Notes: generated by a model not told the origin, from the letters alone. 64,000 bases of DNA from Pseudoscleropodium purum (GCA_963969395.1 OZ017799.1:994501-1058500); one strand, 5' to 3'. Numbered from the stretch's first letter, positions 42,211 to 56,137 are shown. Numbers and translations are program-made.

Positions 42211-43010
42211 GGTTGAACACATAGCTAAATGATGCATCGAGGATGAAAGGTATGGAAGGAGAGGCAAAAATCCAAGCAAACGTGTGCCTTTAAAGTAATA
42301 AGAACTTAAACGGATAGGTGGCAAAAAAAATTGTAGCTTTCTTATTATATAACTTTAATTGTCTTAATGTATGAAAAGTTGTACTCTTCAAGGACCCTAA
42401 ATTTGTCAAGACATATATCAATTTCTACTTAGAAGGATTCATAGGAATAAAATTTAAAATACATGAAGCCAAAAAATACATTAATTTTTTATTTAAAAAA
42501 AGGAATTTATAGAAAGACAAGTCATTGGAAGAACATGTCATGCTTTTGAAAAGATGGGGTAATAAAAAGATAAGTCATGTTAGCAAGTTAGGAATAGAAC
42601 AATGTCTAAAGGTACAATGATTGGAGAGAGTAGAGGGGCATTCAATGGAAGAACAATCAATAGAAGGACACATTATGTCACTAGAAAAGTAGAAGTGGAG
42701 GAATTAGGATCAATTGAAGAAAAAATAATTCAAAATAACCGAATATTGTATTATTTGTATAAAATTTGGAACATTAGAGATTTATATTTTATGGATCTTC
42801 ATAAAATGATGAATAAAAATAAACTAAGTACTTCTTTTACCTATTTGATTGCTATTTGCAATGTGGATTGTTGTTGTGAAGTGGATTCTTTAGTCCTTTC
42901 ACTATTAATAATCTCATCTTTTTGCCAACATTTGATGCAAGAAAATTTTCATTTGATCCTAAATTTAACAAGTACAACTCTTAGGGTCTTTTCTTAAGAA
43001 ACATATCACA
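42211..43010. repeat. Tail of the duplicated unit, copy A
   Basis: Matches 48523-49260 in order: the gtgcctttaaagtaat and acggataggtggcaaaaaa blocks, gtacaatgattgga, and gggcattcaa. Copy A holds a 131-codon plus-strand frame (42602-42997) and copy B a 60-codon one (49035-49217) with related text. Both are AT-driven and broken relative to each other, so neither is called a gene. Confidence 0.65.
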
Positions 43011-43854
43011 AACCTACATTGATTAGGCTATTATAAAAATGTGTACCAATTTGATAATAAATATTTGTCAATTCAATAAATAATATTGTTCTTCTCATTA
43101 GGATTGGTTTGTATTCTATAAATCCTAATACACTTCTCACATATATTGAATAAGAGCAACAATGGCTTTATTGATTGCTCAGAAGCTTGACCCCGTTCTC
43201 AAATCTTATAGAAACTATAGGGAAAAGTAACCTCAAAAGATTGCAAATGTCACATAACATTTTGAAGTTTTGATTACACAAAAATTTAGGAAATTTGATG
43301 GAAATTAGAAAATTGAATGTAAAAAGCCATCAAGCCATTGAACCATAAGATCCATAGGTTGACAAATTATAAAACACTCTTGCCATTGTGACATTGCACC
43401 AATACTTTATTTTTTTATTTCTTGGCATACTACATATATAATTTGCTTAATGAATAATAAATAAATGTATATAGATAAAAGCTTCACCCTTCACTATTTG
43501 GCCTTATTTTTACATGGTTCTTTTTTTAATTAGTTTGTTGTCAAAAATTCTATCTTATTGTTGTTAGAAACTAAGTTTAGTATTTTCTCATTCCATCAAG
43601 CTATTTTGTAATAAATCATTTGACTTACTAGCTCTAGGAGCACACAATATATGGACATTTGTATTTTAACAAAATGTCCTTTTTATAAATAACATGAATG
43701 TTTTAAATTATACACTACTATTTATAAGGTTCAAGTAGAGACTATGCATCAATTTTTTAGGAGAAAGTGCAAAGTTGAACCACCTTTCACATCTCGATGG
43801 CCTCCTTCCAAACCCTAAATCCTAAACATTAATTAGGTTTAATAGAAAGTGGGG
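43011..43854. other. AT-rich spacer, nothing recognised
   Basis: No gene or repeat signature recognised. Confidence 0.35.
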
Positions 43855-44666
43855 ACAAGGAATATCTTTCAAATGAACTAAGTTCTATGACATTTGGAAA
43901 TATGAATAAAAAGTTATGATCTTATATGTTATATTCTTTTGTAAATGGGCAGTTTGGACATATCAAGAAAAATTACTTTTTCCAAAAACAAAAATTTGAA
44001 ATTGGTTTTGTAGATTTACATACGTATGAAAAGATTTGAATTATTCAATTTTGATCAATGAAATGAAAGTTATGAGAAGTTTTTGTTTGCAGGCGGTTAT
44101 GAATTCTCTACTCTAAAATAAATCTTGAAGTCCTTTTTTAAACTCAATTTTCAAGATTATTTGAAAAAAATAAAATCATAGGATGTAGATTGTTTTTTAC
44201 AACGTGGAAGCCATTGGGATTGGCATTCCATGACTAAATTTTGAACAATTTTGAGTTTTGAATCATTAACTATTTTTTTCTACTTATTGTTTTTTTCCCA
44301 TATGTTGTACAATTCAAAATGATGTAAAAATTTTCAAACATGTAGCCAACTTATTTAAAGGAAATGAATCTAAAGAAGCACCACCATTTTGGACAATTTT
44401 TCATACAAAAATGAGCTTTTGAAGTGCAGCTGCCCTGGTTTTTGCAAGGCCAAAAAAATGATTTAAGTGAATTTGAATGCTTAAATCTTGCAATCTAAAG
44501 GGTGTAAATTCTTTAAATTCTTACCACATGTTCTTGAGTTAGCATACTACAAGATCCTACACTTATATGTGTCAAAAAAGTGTTTTTTTCAAAAATTTGG
44601 TATTTTTACTATAAATGGCAATTTTTGAGCATTTTTGGTGAAAACATAGTTATAGAACTTTAGGGA
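43855..44666 (+). mobile_element. TTAA-family element with decayed left end
   Basis: Aligns along its length with 54037-54982 (gaggacaaggaatatctttt and gacatttggaaata near the left; the atgttgtacaatt, agaagcac, gcagctgccct and aagatcctac blocks). The right end reads ACTTTAGGGA-TTAA (44667-44670), one base from the consensus TTTAGGGG-TTAA. No left TTAACCC was found. Confidence 0.7.
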
Positions 44667-44670
44667 TTAA

Positions 44671-45481
44671 ACCATTTAAGAAAATATATAGCATAAAATT
44701 ACTGCAAAAATTAAAGGGCCAAGTATTAGAGTTGTGTATACATAAAAAGAAATTTGAAGACTTAATTTGCCAAAACAAATTACCTAGAAGATATAGAATG
44801 TTGAAAATTCTCATTTAATAGTAATTTGACCTAGCAATAACAATACTTTGAAGGTAGGAAAAGATCAGTTTTATTTCTACACTTGAATTTTTTATTTTAA
44901 TACCTAAATATGGATTTAAAATTATAACTGACACTCAAAAATTAAAATCATAAAACAAATTGAATACAAAGAAATGATTTATCATCTTAAAAACATTACC
45001 ACAAAATTCCAATTGCCTAAGATAAAATAAAAATTAGTGATTTCATTTCATATAATTTTGTATTAGAATATTTTAGATCTAAAATTTTCATTTGCAACCT
45101 TTTTTGCTTTGAATTTTTAGAGTATATTGAAGCACAATGATCAATAGTGGCATAGGGCACTAGCTCTTTTATTAAATGCTTTATTTAAATTTGAATAGAA
45201 GTGAAAGTAAATTTAAATGTTTCCAATAAATGATGTGTTGTTCTATATGTATAAAAAAATCAATAAATGTTTTGATTTTTTATCTATATAAAATAACCAA
45301 AATAATAAATCACAATTTAATAGGTGAGGTTTTGAAAATCCTAAGAAACAATGAAAGGTAGTACATTGTGAATGAAGACTATTGCAACACACTATGTAAA
45401 TGTTATACATTTGGTTGAGAATTTAACAAAGTTTTGCAATTAGCTCTTGAATTTATTCATTTTGAATTGATTGAAGTTTTA
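44671..45481. other. AT-rich spacer, nothing recognised
   Basis: No gene or repeat signature recognised. Confidence 0.35.
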
Positions 45482-45762
45482 GCATTAGATGTTTTCCAAG
45501 GGGCCAAAGGGCTGTCTAGGCCTATTCCTAGCACTGTTCCCTAATAGTCCGGGAATGGTTGCTCTCAAAAAAAAAAAATTTATTTTTTTGGAAAATTTTT
45601 TTAAATGGAAAAAAAAGTTGAAAATTTTTTTAATTAAAAATTGATGTGGTAGTTGATGTGCCACATCACACAGCTACTACGAGGCAATGCGCAAAGTCTA
45701 GGAACCTTACTGAATGCAAGGGAACTTACAATCCTCCCGAGGGCTGAAATCTCATCTAATGA
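45482..45762. mobile_element. Small MITE-like element, copy 2
   Basis: Shares with 799-1010 the left motif cattaXatgtttt...aaggggcc, the ctag...tgttccc block, the gggaact phrase, the gggctgaaa block, and the right motif tctaatgat. The middle holds A/T runs and differs. It is flanked by plain AT-rich spacer. Confidence 0.5.
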
Positions 45763-45945
45763 TCCATTATGACAATTTCAACATTTTTCTAATAGAAACA
45801 ACATGTAGTGATTTTATAAATTTGAACTTAAAATACCAAATGAATGCTTTCACTTTCATTTTCTACTTGATTTTTTAATTTTATTACTACAACTTCCCAA
45901 ACAAGTTTTGGAATGAAGCCTTGCAATTTTACTTCCCTTATTTAA

Positions 45946-47979
45946 ATCCTAAAATCCCATTGTTTTTGTGGGGGACAAATGGATTTTAGGCAAGCTCTCA
46001 CAATTTAAATATTTGTCATGATTTCTTGAAACTTTAAGTGAAAGTAGAAAAATAAACTAGCTTTCTAGGAATATAATTTTTATTTCAATTAATGCCCGGG
46101 AGCAACAGTTATGGAACTATAAGTCCAAATTTTAGTTCAATAGGCAATAAATTAAATATACATATTTTTTTCATACATTGTCTTTATATCTAAATAGAAA
46201 GTTTTGATTCATTCCATTTGGATTTCTTATGTAAAAGTTATGAACAATCTTGTTTTTTATGCAATCAAGGCATATTCTTGAAGAAATAAGTTGTAGGATT
46301 CACTTTTAAACTCAATTTTGACAATTTCAAAAATAAAGTTTCACAAAGTTCATATCTCTTGCTTGAACAATCTTACTATTGAGATTAGTGAGTTTCAATT
46401 CCATCTTTGACCTATTATCATTTTAGTTTTCCCTACAATTATATTGAACCTACTTCTAGTATGTAATAATTTTTTAATGAGAAAAAACTAAGTGACTTGT
46501 GTTTTTTGAAGGGATTTTCTTAGATTCTCATCTCTAGTCAATCTTAAACATAAAAACATTAGAAATTCAATATCAATGGTGCAAAAAATTTCAGTGAAGA
46601 AGATTCAAATCCAAATAATGTAGTCAAACAAAAATTTTGTATTCTTTAATTTAAATGCAAATATCTTGCAATCTACAGGGTCAAAGTCTCTAAAATTTCT
46701 CCTAAACATTTTAAAACTAGTATAGTATAAGATTCCATGCTAAAAAAATACAATTTTAAAAGTATTTTGCTCCTTCACTAGAAGAAAATGAGGGATTTTG
46801 CAACTACAATTTGCAACTGCTTTTGTAGTTCTATGGGACGTTTGCAATTGGGTGACAATTCAGAGTCTATAGTTGCAATAGTTGTAAAGTAGTTGTAAAA
46901 GTTGGCAAGGTTGTTTTCCATCCAACAACCTATTTGGAACTTCATTGATGAACTCTTCTGACGTGGTTGCTTATGTGGAACTTACTTATGTGCGACTTGT
47001 AGCCAACTTCTTTACTATTCATATGTGACTTCATGGCAACTTGTCTGTGACTTGTTTGCAATTCATTTGTGACTTATTTGCAACTTGTAAATTTATAGAT
47101 TTTGAAATTCTAATATTGATGTTTTTTAGGTTCTAAAATTTCAGATCTAACCTCTTTTTAGATTACCAAATCCAAATATTGATATTAAATGGATTTCACT
47201 AGTTTATGAAACTTTACAATTTTACAAGATCAAGAATCTCTTAGACTTTAAATATTTGTAGATTTCTATAGACTATAGAAGTCTACAAATATCAAAAATC
47301 TACAAAGTGTAGATATATTAGATTTGCATTAGTAAAATTCAATGCAAAAGAATGCTACAACTTACAAGTCTTATATGTCAAACCTAATTTTATTCTTTAC
47401 AATTGATATGGGACAACTGGTATAAGGCTTAGTTCTAGTTGTTTTTTAGTTGCATGCTAATTGTTTTTTCCTTGTCAAAGTCTAATTGTTTTCTAGTCAA
47501 ACTCTAGTTGCTTTCTAATTGAACTTTGGTTCTTTTCTAGTTGCTTTCCAATTGAACTCTAGTGGGTTTTTAGTTGCTTTCTAGTTAAACTCTAGTTGTT
47601 TTCTAGTAGCTTTCTAGACAAATTGTAGTCAAATTTGAAATTATATACAACTATAGTTTGACACACTCCACTTTACAGAACGTAAAGTTGCCCACATTGG
47701 CAATCATGATGAATATTGGATGTAAAATACCTCACATAAATTCTTTTGTTACATTCTTGTAACCCTAAACTTCATTTTGCAACTATTTTGTGACTACAAA
47801 ATGTAAATGTCAAATTTGATGCAAATATAGAGAGAGCTATAGTTACTAGATATTTGTATAGGACACATAGTTGCATTTTAGTCAGTTGTCATAGACACAT
47901 TTTTCTTCTAGTATTTGCAATAGAAATGGTAATTTTGAATAATTTTTTTATGGAAAAAGGCTTGAAACTTTGGAAATTA
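45946..47979 (+). mobile_element. TTAA-family element interrupted by a CACTA insertion
   Basis: The left end TTAA (45942-45945) is followed by ATCCTAAAATCCCATTG, a decayed form of the CCCCTAAATTCCCATTG end of the 40-kb element. The right end is a decayed ACTTTGGAAATTA near 47979. Leaving out the insertion at 46776-47913 the length is about 900 bases, close to the 912 of the 40-kb copy, to which it aligns in opposite orientation. Confidence 0.75.
46776..47913. mobile_element. Nested CACTA-like non-autonomous element, 1.1 kb
   Basis: The ends are CACTAGAAGAAAATG and, inverted, (T)ACTAGAAGAAAAATG, so the last base of TAGTG has mutated to TAGTA. The related sequence at 39243-39735 is continuous across this point (tatttttctctttgcaatag), which proves an insertion; the flanking triplets are ctt and ttt. 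Inside are GCAACT-type subterminal motifs (ttgcaact, gacttgt) and a degenerate tandem array of ctagttgctttctaattgaac units at about 47420-47640. No transposase. Confidence 0.8.
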
Positions 47980-48157
47980 TTGGAGGAATATATATATAAT
48001 TTTTTGTTTATTTTGATTAGGTGAATTTAAGAAATTGACTTTGTATCAAAAGGTTATAGCTGAAGAGCTAAGATCTTGCCTTGCTTTGTAATACTAATAA
48101 TGACAAACTGAGAAATTTGAATTTGGAGATGACAAAATTTTATGTATATTGAAAATG

Positions 48158-48522
48158 TACAAACTTAATCTAATTAGTACATAGCAAAGCTATATAGACT
48201 TAATCTAATTGCCATGTATCAATACTACAAACTTAATCTAATGAGCACATACCAAAATTATAGAGTTAAGTCTAATCAACACATATTAGAACAACTGACA
48301 TAATTTAATTGGTGCATACCAAAATTATGGACTTATATCTAATCAGCATGTACCAAAACTATTAATTTAAAATTTAATCAGCATGTACTGAAACTACAAA
48401 CTTAAATCTAATCGGCACGTAGTAGAACAATTGATACAATTTAATTAGCATGTATCAAAACTACATACTTAAATCTAATCAATATGTACCAAAACTAGAA
48501 ACTTAAATCTAATTGGTATGTA
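48158..48522. repeat. 34-base tandem array B
   Basis: About eleven degenerate units related to array A (41908-42210), with the core ccaaaactacaaacttaatc-taatcagcatgta. The flanking sequence before the array (ttgactttgtatcaa, ttgtaatactaat) and after it is also shared with copy A. Confidence 0.8.
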
Positions 48523-49260
48523 CTTTAAATGGCTAGCTAAATGACGCATTGTGAATGAAAGATACAAAAGGATAGGCTAAAATCCCAAGCAACCATGTGC
48601 CTTTAAAGTAATAGAACTTGAACGGATAGGTGGCAAAAAATTAGTTGTAGCTTTATTGTTATATGACTTCAATTGTCTTAATGTATGAAAAGTTGTACTC
48701 TTCAAGGATCCTAAATTTTTCATTCAATACATATATCAATTTCTAATTATTTTTTACTTGGGAAAATTTGTAGGAATAAAATTGAAAGTACATGAATCCA
48801 AAAAAACATGTAAAATTTTAATTCCAAAATAATGGAATAAAAGGAAGACAAGTTGTCATAATGATATGTCATGTTATTGAAAAGGTGGGTTAATGGAAAG
48901 ATGGGTCATGTCAATAGGTCATGAGTAGGACAATCTCTAGAGGTACAATGATTGAAGGGAGCGTAGGGGCATTCAAGGTTATTAGAGGGATAGTGAGTAG
49001 ACGGTAGTCAATTATAGATAATGGAAGTTGAGTCATGAGTGGAAAGACAATTAATGGAGGGTCATGTCAAGTCATTGGAAGAGTGGAAAAGGTGGATAAG
49101 CGGAAATGGAAGGATGGATCAATTAAAGAAAAGACAATTTTGAATAATCAAAAATTGTATTTTTTGTATAAATTTAGAAACATTAGAAATTTATATTTAA
49201 TGATCTTCATAAAATGATGAATAAAAGTAAACCAAGTACTTTATTACAAACTTGACTACT
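48523..49260. repeat. Tail of the duplicated unit, copy B
   Basis: Counterpart of 42211-43010. The similarity ends near 49260 (the agtgggcttttcaatcctttag phrase against agtggattctttagtccttt). Confidence 0.65.
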
Positions 49261-52200
49261 ATATGTAATGTAGATTATTGTTGTGAAGTGGGCTTTTCAA
49301 TCCTTTAGGTGTTATTTTTTGTATTATTTTATTTTCAATTTTCTTTTTTGGTATTCTATTTTTATACACCAAATAATATGGAGTAAATTTTTAAAACATT
49401 ATGCAAAAATTGGTATTAAACACCAATGCTACAAATAATTTAAAGAATTTAAAAATGGATATGAAAGGAGATTTACAAAAGGATTGGTTATTGATCATTT
49501 TGATGGCAATTACAAATGACATATGGATGGTTGTAGCAACGGCACAAGGCATGCTAATTGTATTCTATAAAAACAATGATGATTCCCACAAGGGAGAATG
49601 GGACTTCCTAACCAAAGTTGCCTCAAATTTTGACTAATGAATCATACTTTTACCAATCCTAACCATATCACAAATCACCCAAGAGTAGTTTGTTCAAATA
49701 AATAGTAATAAATCGTTAACCATAAAAGCAAAACCAATGACCATTTTTCAAACTTGAAAGTTCTTCTGTTTGTATGCTTCCATTTTACAATTAAATATAA
49801 ATGTGAATTTTTATGTTTTTAATCTTCAAAGGTATAATCACACACCTACTATTGGTTATATAAAATTAAGATTTTTTTGTAAAAATTTCAAAATTTCATA
49901 TTGAATATAAAGAATGATTAAAACTGCCTCCAAAGGCAACTTACTATAGTGTCTCCTACGAAAATGATAAAATCCACCCAATGTATTGCACGTTGTGGAT
50001 GCATCTCTAAAAGACCTTAAATTTTCTCTATAGATGTATATGATTATGTAGAATATTAACATGCAAATCAATTTGGTGTAATTCTAGAATTTGAAATTTG
50101 CATACTATGGTCATAGACTAAATGTTTAAATTATAATAAAACTTTGAAATTTTGAATTGGAGTAGAAACTAATCTTGTTAAGATTCATTTCTATAGTTGG
50201 AATAAAAAAATATTTAATTATTTTTATGGCCAAAAATTTCAACTAAGAAAAAAAATAGAAGTTGCTAAAATACACTACACAATGACCTATGAATTTTTCA
50301 TTTTCTTATGTGCAAAAGTAAAAAGAAATTACTAGGAGGGAATATTCAATATCATTTATTGAAACTAAATTGAAGCAACTCACTCCCAAACAATTGATGA
50401 ATAAATGATTTTTTCCATCTGTGAGGCATCTTTGAAATCATCTAAAGAATACAAAATGTCTTCCCAAACTTTTTAATGTTAAAGTCATTACATCTAATTG
50501 TGACCAATTTTTCAAATTTCTAAAAACTTTACCCCCCTCCCCTTTCATTTGATTGCTTGAAAGGTAGTCATTATAAAGGTCAAATAGTTGATGATAGTAT
50601 AGCAAGTGTACAATATGTTTTGAAAATACCATCAAATTGGATTAATTTCAAATGTTTTTAAGAGCTTCTTTTAGAAGCTACAAGAAACAGATGACATACA
50701 TCTAAGTATTTAGAAAAAATAATTTTTGTCTATTTTTTTATTATGTGTCTAGTGATAGTTACTATGCAAGATCATGATTGAGCTAATGTTGAAATGGGAA
50801 GAAAAGGAAAATGTTCAAAATTGAGGATCTATTGTCTAGATTCTTCACATGTATGATTATTCTATGTAAAAAGCTTGAAATGTACGTCAAATCCTTCTTT
50901 CCAATGGTTAAAGAGGGTTGTATGTAAATTCTCACCTAAAATGAGCAACCTCTAGTTATAAAAGCCAAAGATTGATTTTAGGTACATCTATTTTTCAACA
51001 CTTTGTAAATTTATAGTTTATTCATATAATGTCCAATAATTGGATACTACCTAGAATGTAAATTTAACTCCAAAAATGATTCAACAAAAAATTAGACAAT
51101 TTCAATTATAGGCATCATGCTTAAATGCTTGTTACTCTTATATTTCATGATTTATATCCTTTTATTTCACCACAAGGCAAGGCACAAAGTCACCACTTTT
51201 GTATCTAAATTTTAATTTTTGAAAAGCAAACTATGAATATTAAATGAGGAAGGGAAACAAAATCAACTTAGGACATGAAGGCAAGCCATAGATAGTGCAC
51301 AAAAAAATTTCCATTTGGTTGAGTGGAGGTACAACATAATGATTGTTCTTCCTCCATCCTTGCAAGAAGAGAATGCACTTCAATGTATATTCCCTTCCAT
51401 TATAATTTGCCAATACCACTATATTTTTTGTCATTTAGCTAAATTTAAAGTGGTTTATTTTCTTTTAATATTCAATGTCTCAAAAATTTTGAGTTTTATT
51501 GTACCTATCCAGAGTAATTTTGAATGCTTTCTAATTGAAAAAAAATTAAAGTTGAATTATCAACCAGTCAAAAATTACTTAGAAGTTAATTTAGAGGGCC
51601 AAATTCCGGTCTGCAGTGGAGATGCTCCCACGGTTCTTTTCTTTTGGCGTTCATCCCATCTCAAAGAATCCCAGAAGCTTCTATCTTTTGGTCAAAGCAT
51701 TTAAGTTAAGTCAGCTCTTTAGATTACCAAGAATAAAAAACACCAAAACTTTACAAATTGCATAGTCAATAATTCAATTATTATAATAATAAGTAGTTAA
51801 CTTGTCACTGGATTGACACAACTGTACAATGTACACTATATCTTCATTAATTCCCCTGTACTGTTGCCACAGCATAATAAAATGAAAATAAAGCAAAATT
51901 TTAATTTATTAATTCATAAAAAATTTGAAATTCAATATCCTTTCTACCTTGAGTTGGAATGCCATAAAATAAAGCCCATGCACCCCTCCTTGGAAAGGGC
52001 TTTCTCACAATATCAAGAACACGAACGAGGGACACATGTTTTTAGAGATCTTGTTGTAACAAATAAAAAAAATATAAACATCCTAAATTAAGGGTTGGAT
52101 TCCTATAATCTCTCATGTTGTGAACATATCAATAATGTTTGGGGAGAATTGTTGGTTAGTTCATTGTTAGTTGGTGCCTTTGGGAAAATAATTGGTTAGA

Positions 52201-54032
52201 GTGTGAAAATGGAGGATCCAAAACTAGACAAAAAAATTGGTAGGATTAGTAACCAATTGGTGTGTAAAAGAAAGTTGGATATATATATGTAGTTACGCTT
52301 TCATGGAATAATTAGATTTTAGTTGCTTGCCATTTCAAATTCAAGGCTAATACTTTGGATGCTAGATGTGAGTATGTTCTTGAATAAGGCAGGAATCACT
52401 TTAGAGTTGGTTGTTGATGAGCTTAGAGTATTTGGATAGGGTGGGGGTAGGTATAGCTCTAAAGTTTGTTGTAGCGGCCAATCCTTGGTTTGTTGTTTGT
52501 GTTTGCTTGATGTAATGAAATTTAGTCTATAGTTTCAAAATTGGCATGTCTTTGAAAGAGGATGATTGTAATCATTGTAAATTTGAAGGTGAAGCAAAGT
52601 ATTTGGTAAAAATTTGATACAAGAAAAAGTGAACAAGAGATTTTGATTAGAAGCTAGAAGATACAGTTGGCACTTTTGAAAAAAATCCAACTCCTTCTAC
52701 AAAGAAGAGACAAATTACCAAGGCATCTCTAAAAACTTCTTGAATGCAAAATGTGTGTATTTGAACAACCAAATTGTGAACACATGTGTGAGTGCATTAG
52801 AAAGCACATTATTTTACCCCCATCCCCCCTAGACAATGCAATTTAAGGGGATTGATGTATATATATATTCATCTAGCATTAATTCAATTTGGTCTTGATT
52901 TAGAGTTGTAATGGTGTTTAATCCCTTGTAAAAGCATCTAAGGTAGCTAATCCATTTCCAACCACTTAAAATATTATGCATACTTGGAGTGTGAATTTTT
53001 TTAATTTATAATTTTTCCCATGTACAAAAATAGAGTTTGAAAGGATTTTATGTTTTTTCTGAACTTTATTATACAAAAAATAATTACTGTGAATTTTTTA
53101 GTAGAAGATTCTCTGTGACCTATAATGGTGATATAGACCTTTCTATTTCTGACCATAGGCTCTATGCAAAATCAAACAAGGGTTGGTTGCAATATTATAA
53201 GTCTTGCAATCAATAGTAATGCACCACAACTACATTGGGAACTGTGCCATAATTAATCACTACTCATCTTTTGTTGATCAAAAAGAAAATAGTCTATATC
53301 ACAAGAATGGATCAACTATTATATAGTCATTCCAAAGTTTCTCCTCCAGATGAACTTCTAACTATTCCACGAGTTTATAATTATAATTTTTTAATGATTG
53401 AAAGCGCATTCAAAAGTAATTTGTAAAGGGGAAAAAAAATTTAATTTAGAAATTGAACAAGGCACTCCCAAACCTTGAACAAAGTAGGAGTGCAAAGTGC
53501 TTTGATAATTGTGATTAGCCAATCCTTCTATAATTTTTGTCTTTCAACTAACTTTGAAGCAATTCATTTTTATTGTCCAATGTTTGAATTTAAGTTCTCT
53601 TCTAGTACTTCTAAATGTGTTTCCAATTATAAGAATTTCAAGTTCTAAGATATAAACTCACGAAAAATTAGAAGTTCATTTAGAAGGACAAATTTTGGAG
53701 TGCATCAAAGATGCCTTAAATATTATTTGGCCATAATGTAAGAAACCTATTGTTAGAATTCTTGTCTTTCATGAGTTTGAGAACTCAAGGTTTTTGGAGA
53801 TAATGACAAGTGGTCTCGTTAACTTTAACATCAAGATCTATTATTTTCAATTGATCCAAGGTTTTTCATTAAATATAAAGAGATTTGATGATAGCCTTCT
53901 TGCCAATGCATTTTCTAATAACTTGAACTTGTCACTACAGCGGGTTCTTTATGAGAGTTGCATTCCATGAGCACTATCTCGTTCAAATTGTAGTCAATTT
54001 TACTATAAAATAGCCTAGTTCTCATTGCATTA
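49261..54032. other. Long AT-rich spacer with one repeat pair
   Basis: No gene recognised. A block at about 51530-51625 (attaXaagttXattta-gagggXcaaattXXgg ... gatgc) resembles 53640-53720, so an unnamed repeat is present twice. The 129-codon frame at 51315-51704 overlaps this repeat and has AT-driven composition. Confidence 0.4.
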
Positions 54033-54036
54033 TTAA

Positions 54037-54982
54037 CCCCTAAGGCCCTAAAAGACCAAGTTGTGTTTTTTTGGCTACATAGAAATTTTGGGTAGGTGTG
54101 TATTACTAGAGATTTTCATATTTTTGATCCAAATCTTAATACAAGGTGAGGACAAGGAATATCTTTTATGTGCACTAAACTTCATGACATTTGGAAATAG
54201 GAGTAAAAAGTTATAGTTTAATATCTTATTTTTTCTTCCGTATGTGGGTAGTTTGGGTAGATTAGAAAAAATCACCTTTTTCATAAATGAAATTTAAAAT
54301 TGGTTTTCTTAAGTTATATGTATATGAAAGACTTTGAATCATTCCATTTTGATCAATGAGTCAAAAGTTATGAGGATTTTTTGTTTGTGGGCAATTATGG
54401 ATTCTCTACTCCAAAATAAACTTTGAATTCCTTTATCTTACTCAACTTTCAATATTTTTGAAATAAAATAAAGTCATAGAATGCACAATTTAGATTGTTT
54501 GTTAAAACATTCCAACCATTGGGATTAGCATTTTTCAATTTCATAATTAAATTCTTAACAATTTAGTATTTTAAATCATTCTCTACTATTTGCGACTTTC
54601 AATTTTTTCCTATATGTTGTACAATTCCAAATGATTTGAAAATTTTCAAGCATGTAGGAAACTTGTGTACAAGAAAGAGTCCAAAGAAGCACGACCATTT
54701 GGGACTTTTTTTCATGGAAAAGTGAGCTTGTAAAGTGCAGCTGCCCTATTTTTCATAGGGCCCAAAAGATGACTTCAATGAATTTGAATGCTTATGTCTT
54801 GCAATCCACATGGTGGAAATTTCTGAAATTCTTACCATATATTCTCGAGTTATCATACTACAAGATCCTACGGTTACATGTGCCAAGAAATTTTTTTTTT
54901 TCCTTCAAAAATTTGGTACATGTACTAAAAATGGCAATTTTTGAGCATTTTTGGTCAAAACATAGTCATGGAGCTTTAGGGG
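54037..54982 (+). mobile_element. TTAA-bounded element, 946 bases
   Basis: TTAA lies at both edges (54033-54036 and 54983-54986). The ends CCCCTAAGGCCC and, inverted, CCCCTAAAGCTCC agree at about 10 of 12 positions. It is homologous to 43855-44666 and, in reverse, to 525-1290. Its right third aligns with the left third of the 40-kb element in reverse (agatcctacggtta, aaatggcaXtttttgag). Frames inside are short and unconserved. Confidence 0.78.
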
Positions 54983-54986
54983 TTAA

Positions 54987-55911
54987 GCAAGGTGTCTTTC
55001 ATTTTCAAATAGAAAGGATAATATTCCACCAAAATGAAAACATAAATTAGTGAAGAAGATAATTTGCAAGTGGTGTTAGATGTTCCTTCACTATAAATAC
55101 TTGTTTGATATTATCTTTGACCACATGATACTATTGTCTCAAATTTACATGCTTGTTTGAATGATTACAAACTATTTTACCTCACTTGAACATTTTGTTT
55201 GCCTTGTTGAATAAGATGGGCACCTCCAAGTGCATCATTGACCCAAAACCACCATCATCACTCTAGGCACATCTCCAAAACCAATATGTACCTATGTTGA
55301 AGAAACAATTACAGAACATCTACCAAGAACAACTTCGACCCTTCATAGCTTTTGCATACAAAATCCAAACGTTGTGTCTTTGGTGCACTGGAACCTCCTT
55401 TCACTTGCCAACATGAAAATCAATGAAAATTTGTCCAGTGTAATAAATAGTAGTAACTAGGCACAATAGCAAAAAGTGGCAGTTTTGGGGGGTACCCATC
55501 TCAATGTTATCTTGAGTGCCCGAGGGACTTGCAAACTGTGTGACATCATTCGAGTTGTGTTTTTATTAGCCACTGCTTGAAGCTTCCTCACTATCAGTTT
55601 TCACTTTGTGTAGTGCACCACTGCTAGAAGCACCATTGTTTGAGGCCCAATTGTGGCGGACTTGTTTTTTCCTGCCTGAAGCTCTGAAGCCAATCTGTGA
55701 CCCCCCAAGCTGCACTGTTACAATTAATTGACATTGAAAAGTTCATTACCAATGTTTTTCATGTAAAACCATAGAAATTAAATTTAAAAAATTCACCCCA
55801 AATGGAGTTTCTACTTGTCAAAACTGAAATTTGGTATGCTTGATTGGAATTGCATAAGATATGAATGTTGATTGTGCAAAACCAAAAAATGTCAACTATA
55901 GTGTTTCTACA
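54987..55911. other. Spacer, nothing recognised
   Basis: Composition is mixed and somewhat G+C-richer at 55200-55720. No gene recognised on either strand. Confidence 0.35.
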
Positions 55912-55915
55912 TTAA

Positions 55916-56137
55916 CCCTGAAGCATTCCAACATTCATATTTCTGGACGATGAATAGAGTGCTTCTAGGCGTTGCTAAGTCTAGCAAACTTTTCATTCAT
56001 CCAATCTAATACTTGAATCTTGAAGAGAAAACCTTTCTTAATGACCAATTTCTTCAAATTGCAGTGAATGATATTTTTGTAAAAAGATATAAGCCAAAAT
56101 GTGCAAAAAATTGAAAAAAGATTGAGACGTTGAGGGG
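55916..56137. mobile_element. Short TTAA-bounded element, 222 bases
   Basis: TTAA lies at both edges (55912-55915 and 56138-56141), with CCCTGAAGC on one end and, inverted, CCCCTCAACG on the other. The inverted repeat is weak, so this could be chance or an internally deleted, decayed member. Confidence 0.45.
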
